Shown here in pieces: positions 59,696 to 64,000 of a stretch of DNA of 64,000 nt (positions within the stretch are counted from its first letter, which is position 1; each line of letters begins with the position of its first letter). Source of the DNA: Plazaster borealis. Lineage: Eukaryota > Echinodermata > Asteroidea > Forcipulatida > Labidiasteridae. Made by a program: the position numbers and the translations under genes. The notes beneath the pieces are model-generated. The model saw only the letters and a list, made by a program, of their open reading frames with translations. It ran no database searches and was not told the DNA's origin. The DNA is taken from positions 9,614,538-9,678,537 of the forward strand of contig CM037457.1 of assembly GCA_021014325.1 (NCBI GenBank), read 5' to 3'.

Positions 59696-62600
59696 GGGCT
59701 AAAGCCATGCACTTTAAGATGACAGAAGGATGTATAGCAGCAGTAAGACAAGAAAGAGTTACAGGAGAATACGACTTAGTCCCAAGAAAATATCCAAGGT
59801 TTGAAGAAGAAGAATGACAACAAAGTCGCATGAAAATATCAGCTACATTAAGGAAGAATACGACTTGGTCCCAAGAAAACATCAAACGGTTGTAGAAGAG
59901 TGATGACAAAGTCGCATGAAAGGTCACCTACATTTGAGGAGAATTCGAGTTAATCCCAGAAAAATATCCAAGGGTTGAAGAAGAATGAAGACAAAGCCGC
60001 ATTGAAGGAGAATACCACTTAGTCGCATGAAATTATCCAAGGGTTGAAGAAGAATGACGATAATGCTGCATGAAGACATCAAACAGTTGAAGAAGAATGA
60101 TGACAAAGTCTCATGAAAATAAAACATAGTCCAAAGAAAAACATCAGCTACATTGAAGTTGCATGAGATTATCCAAGGGTTGAAGAAGAATGACAACAAA
60201 GCGACATGAAAACATCACCTACATTGAAGGAGAATACGACTAAGTCACAAGAAAACATCCAAGGGTTGAAGAAGAATAACGACAAAGCCACATGAAAACA
60301 TCACCTACATTGAAGGAGAATACGACTTAGTCCCAAGAAAAAATCAAACAGTTGAAGAAGAATGATGACAAAGTTGCATGAAAACATCCAAGGGTTGTCA
60401 CAAGAAAACATCCAAGGGTTGAAGAAGAATGACGATAATGCCGCATGAAAACATCAAAGAATGATGACAAAGTCTCATGAAAATAGGACTTCGTTCAAAG
60501 AAAAACATCAAGGGATCGAAGAATGATGACAAAGCCGCATGTAAACATCAGCTACATTGAAGGAGAATACGACTTAGTCCCAAGAAAATATCCAAGGGTT
60601 GAAGAAGAATGACGACAAAGCAGCTTGAAAACATCAACTACATTGAAGGAGAATACGACTAAGTCACAAGAAAACATCCAAGGGTTGAAGAATGACGACA
60701 ATGCCGCATGAAAACATCATCTACATTGAAGGAGAATTCAAGTAAATCCCAAGAAAATATCCAAAGATTGAAGAAGAATGACAACAAAGCGGCTTGAAAA
60801 CATCAGGTACATCTGCAACTTAGTCCCAAGAAAACTTTAAACAGTTTTAGAAGAATGATGACGAAGTCGCATGAAGCATCACCTACATTGAAGGAGAATT
60901 CCACTTAGTCCCAAGAAAATATCCAAAGGTTGAAGAAGAAAGACAACAAAGCGGCATGAAAACATCAGCTACATTAAAGGAGACTGCAACTTAATTCCAG
61001 GAAAATATCCAAGGGTTGAAGAAGAATAACGATAATGCCGCATGAAAACATCAAAGAATGATGACAAAGTCTCATGAAAATAGGACTTCGTTCAAAGAAA
61101 AACATCAAGGGATCGAAGAATGATGACAAAGCCGCATGTAAACATCAGCTACATTGAAGGAGAATACAACTTAGCCTAAAGAAAACGTCAAACAGTTGAA
61201 GAAGAATGATGACAAAGTCGCATGAATGCATCAGCTACATTGAAGGAGAATACGACTTAGTCCCAAGAAAATATCCAAGGGTTGAAGAAGAATGACGACA
61301 AAGCAGCTTGAAAACATCAACTACATTGAAGGAGAATACGACTAAGTCACAAGAAAACATCCAAGGGTTGAAGAAGAATAACGACAAAGCCACATGAAAA
61401 CATCACCTACATTGAAGGAGAATACGACTTAGTCCCAAGAAAAAATCAAACAGTTGAAGAAGAATGATGACAAAGTTGCATGAAAACATCCAAGGGTTGT
61501 CACAAGAAAACATCCAAGGGTTGAAGAAGAATGACGATAATGCCGCATGAAAACATCAAAGAATGATGACAAAGTCTCATGAAAATAGGACTTTGTTCAA
61601 AGAAAAACATCAAGGGATCGAAGAATGATGACAAAGCCGCATGTAAACATCAGCTACATTGAAAGAGAATACAACTTAGCCTAAAGAAAACGTCAAACAG
61701 TTGAAGAAGAATGATGACAAAGTCGCATGAATGCATCAGCTACATTGAAGGAGAATACGACTTAGTCCCAAGAAAATATCCAAGGGTTGAAGAAGAATGA
61801 CGACAAAGCAGCTTGAAAACATCAACTACATTGAAGGAGAATACGACTAAGTCACAAGAAAACATCCAAGGGTTGAAGAATGACGACAATGCCGCATGAA
61901 AACATCATCTACATTGAAGGAGAATTCGAGTAAATCCCAAGAAAATATCCAAAGATTGAAGAAGAATGACAACAAAGCGGCTTGAAAACATCAGGTACAT
62001 CTGCAACTTAGTCCCAAGAAAACTTTAAACAGTTTTAGAAGAATGATGACGAAGTCGCATGAAGCATCACCTACATTGAAGGAGAATTCCACTTAGTCCC
62101 AAGAAAATATCCAAAGGTTGAAGAAGAAAGACAACAAAGCGGCATGAAAACATCAGCTACATTAAAGGAGACTGCAACTTAATTCCAGGAAAATATCCAA
62201 GGGTTGAAGAAGAATAACGATAATGCCGCATGAAAACATCAAAGAATGATGACAAAGTCTCATGAAAATAGGACTTCGTTCAAAGAAAAACATCAAGGGA
62301 TCGAAGAATGATGACAAAGCCGCATGTAAACATCAGCTACATTGAAGGAGAATACAACTTAGCCTAAAGAAAACGTCAAACAGTTGAAGAAGAATGATGA
62401 CAAAGTCGCATGAATGCATCAGCTACATTGAAGGAGAATACGACTTAGTCCCAAGAAAATATCCAAGGGTTGAAGAAGAAAGACAACAAAGCAGCTTGAA
62501 AACATCAACTACATTGAAGGAGACTGCAACTTAATTCCAGGAAAATATCCAAGGGTTGAAGAAGAATAACGACAAAGCCACATGAAAACATCACCTACAT

Positions 62601-62939
62601 TGAAGGAGAATACGACTTAGTCCCAAGAAAAAATCAAACAGTTGAAGAAGAATGATGACAAAGTCTCATGAAAATAGGACTTCGTTCAAAGAAAAACATC
62701 AAGGGATCGAAGAATGATGACAAAGCCGCATGTAAACATCAGCTACATTGAAGGAGAATACAACTTAGCCTGAAGAAAACGTCAAACAGTTGAAGAAGAA
62801 TGATGACAAAGTCGCATGAATGCATCAGCTACATTGAAGGAGAATACAACTTAGCCTAAAGAAAACATCAAACAGTTGAAGAATGATGACAAAGTCGTAC
62901 GAATAAATCAGCTACTTTGAAGGAGACTGCAACTTAATC
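59696..62939. repeat. Right inner array A (inverted), expanded
   Basis: About 38 units of the 85-bp repeat (GAAGAAGAATGACGACAAAG, CATGAAAACATCACCTACAT, GAAGGAGAATACGACTTAGT, CCCAAGAAAATATCCAAGGG). A block of about 1.1 kb starting near 60379 recurs near 61484, so the array grew by large tandem duplication. It is 2.3 times longer than the left array. Confidence 0.9.
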
Positions 62940-63856
62940 CCAAGAAAAGATGAACTACATATTGATTGTAGAGAGAGGTTTTCGTATAATCGTCGCAAAA
63001 GAGTAGTAATTATTTTTAACAAACAGACACTGTTTAAAATTGAAGCCAATCAGCAATAGAAAACCTCAAAAGATTGAAAAACAAAGTTGCATTAAGGAAG
63101 ATGCGACTAAGTCACATGAAGACATCAAAGGTGTTTCGGAAGTAAGGTTGCTTGAAACAGACACTGTTTAAAGTTGAAGCCAATCAGCCATAGTGTAAGC
63201 AGAGCTGTTTAGATGTTGATGTTTATGGCTGCGTTAAAGTACGTTGATATCACTCTCAAAGATGAATGGCTACATATAAAATTTGACCAAAGTACAGGTA
63301 AAATGGTTGCAACTGAAGAACCAAAACTGGCAACACAGATGACAAGAAGAGGAGAACATAGTAAAGGTTCAAGAATAAAAGCAAAACAAAAGATAGAAAC
63401 TGAAAATATTTCAAAGTGAAGAGAATAACCTTTGGGCATGGTTTTAGATATTATCTTCAAGCAAACTTGAATCCTCCATTTTCATTGGTCAATCCATGGT
63501 AACAACAGTGTGATATTAAACGGTATTGCACAGTCCATATCACACCCATGTATTGTGCTATTTTAAGCTGTGTATCAAGTTTGCTTGAACATAAATTTGT
63601 TATCTCGTGCATGCTTGTGGAATACGGTGGTGCAGCAGCTTTATAGTTTTGTCTGTATTCCACTTGCACTCGTGTGATAACTAATAAAATCCTCTTGGTA
63701 CAGTAAGTGATGACATTTTGAAGCCAGAAGTGCAGTGTAGTGCGAATGGTAAACATTCATTTAGACTGCACTTCAGAGTCCAATATGTCAACAGGATAGT
63801 TTTAAGAAGTGAGTTTTTGCAATTGCAATTCAGGAAGAGCATTCATTTTGTTTTAA
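62940..63856. repeat. Right outer domain of the palindrome
   Basis: Inverted counterpart of 51291-52435 with near-identity over the ORF region. It ends at GAGCATTCATTTTGTT, next to TTAA and a MITE. Confidence 0.85.
63213..63419 (+). CDS. 68-residue ORF in the right arm outer domain
   Basis: Mirror of the left-arm ORF, reading outward to the right, with the single Gln-to-His change at residue 21. No promoter or poly(A) signal is evident within 100 bases. Function unknown. Confidence 0.35.
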   Translation: MLMFMAALKYVDITLKDEWLHIKFDQSTGKMVATEEPKLATQMTRRGEHSKGSRIKAKQKIETENISK

Positions 63857-64000
63857 AGGTAGTATACAGGATTGGTAAGGATAACAAATAATTGTTTAAT
63901 TTTAGTCTGAAATCTTACTGGTTATGAAATTTATAATGGAACCATTTTTTCTGTGAAATATTTCCCTCTGAAATAATGTCGTATTTGAGAAAAAACACAA
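63857..64000. mobile_element. TTAA-type MITE, cut by the window end
   Basis: Starts AGGTAGTATACAGGATTGG after TTAA (63853-63856) and follows, with divergence, the order of the MITE at 49080 (AATAATTGTT, TTACTGGTTATG, TTTGAGAAAAAA). Confidence 0.6.

Larger units (their letters stand above)
51291..63856. mobile_element. Giant foldback-type element (12.6-kb inverted repeat)
   Basis: The left arm (51291-55860) and right arm (about 58000-63856) are inverted copies organised in the same order: outer domain, about 85-bp repeats, about 265-bp repeats. A central single-orientation array (55890-57990) forms the loop. Outer domains are almost identical: one difference in about 250 bp around the 68-codon ORFs. 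No transposase or RT is seen. The structure resembles foldback transposons (Drosophila FB, sea-urchin TU), an inference from architecture. No target-site duplication could be assigned because MITEs sit at both edges and the right edge is near the window end. Confidence 0.8.

Overview
The window is eukaryotic nuclear DNA with one clear host protein-coding gene. AATAAA poly(A) signals, GT/AG intron boundaries, a tRNA-headed SINE, Penelope-like and Ty3/gypsy retroelements, many MITE-like elements and several satellite arrays together suggest a marine invertebrate deuterostome, most likely an echinoderm. That placement is an inference from repeat types I associate with such genomes; no marker gene here proves it. 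A 500-base assembly gap lies at 5001-5500.

Layout. 1-5000: a short palindromic MITE, then a single-exon gene at 1887-3602 for a 571-residue, probably type II membrane protein with an SGNH/GDSL-hydrolase-like fold, plus its poly(A) signal. 5501-12000: decayed retroelements on the minus strand. A Penelope-like RT (5557-7147) has a broken catalytic motif and an in-frame stop, with a hammerhead-like motif 1.8 kb upstream. A Ty3/gypsy pol (about 9583-11865) is also broken. 12000-26400: mostly noncoding. A series of candidate exons with good splice boundaries includes a duplicated pair of exactly 334 bp and one 2.4-kb candidate exon that consists almost wholly of a 65-bp tandem repeat. Nested transposons lie at 23844-25347.

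26400-43930 is a 17.5-kb region dominated by about 229 copies of a 66-bp (22-codon) satellite. It contains a 7-kb block in inverted orientation, a 1.3-kb DNA transposon with a clean target-site duplication, and a small CpG-rich single-copy island with a 67-codon ORF. Because the unit is a multiple of three and three of six frames lack stops, the array gives long ORFs on both strands. I consider these artefacts. 44000-48600 has more candidate exons, a 108-bp tandem array and a segment paralogous to 22.6-25.6 kb. 48700-51300 holds a SINE and several TTAA-flanked MITEs.

51291-63856 is the most striking structure: a 12.6-kb inverted repeat organised like a giant foldback element. From outside in, each arm has a nearly identical outer domain (with a 68-codon ORF), an array of about 85-bp repeats, and an array of about 265-bp repeats each carrying its own inverted repeat. 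The arms meet around a 2.1-kb central array of about 50-bp units with a 474-bp higher-order repeat. Its general plan recalls foldback-type transposons such as sea-urchin TU elements. No transposase is visible, so it would be non-autonomous. The right end runs close to the window edge, so the true outer boundary is not certain.
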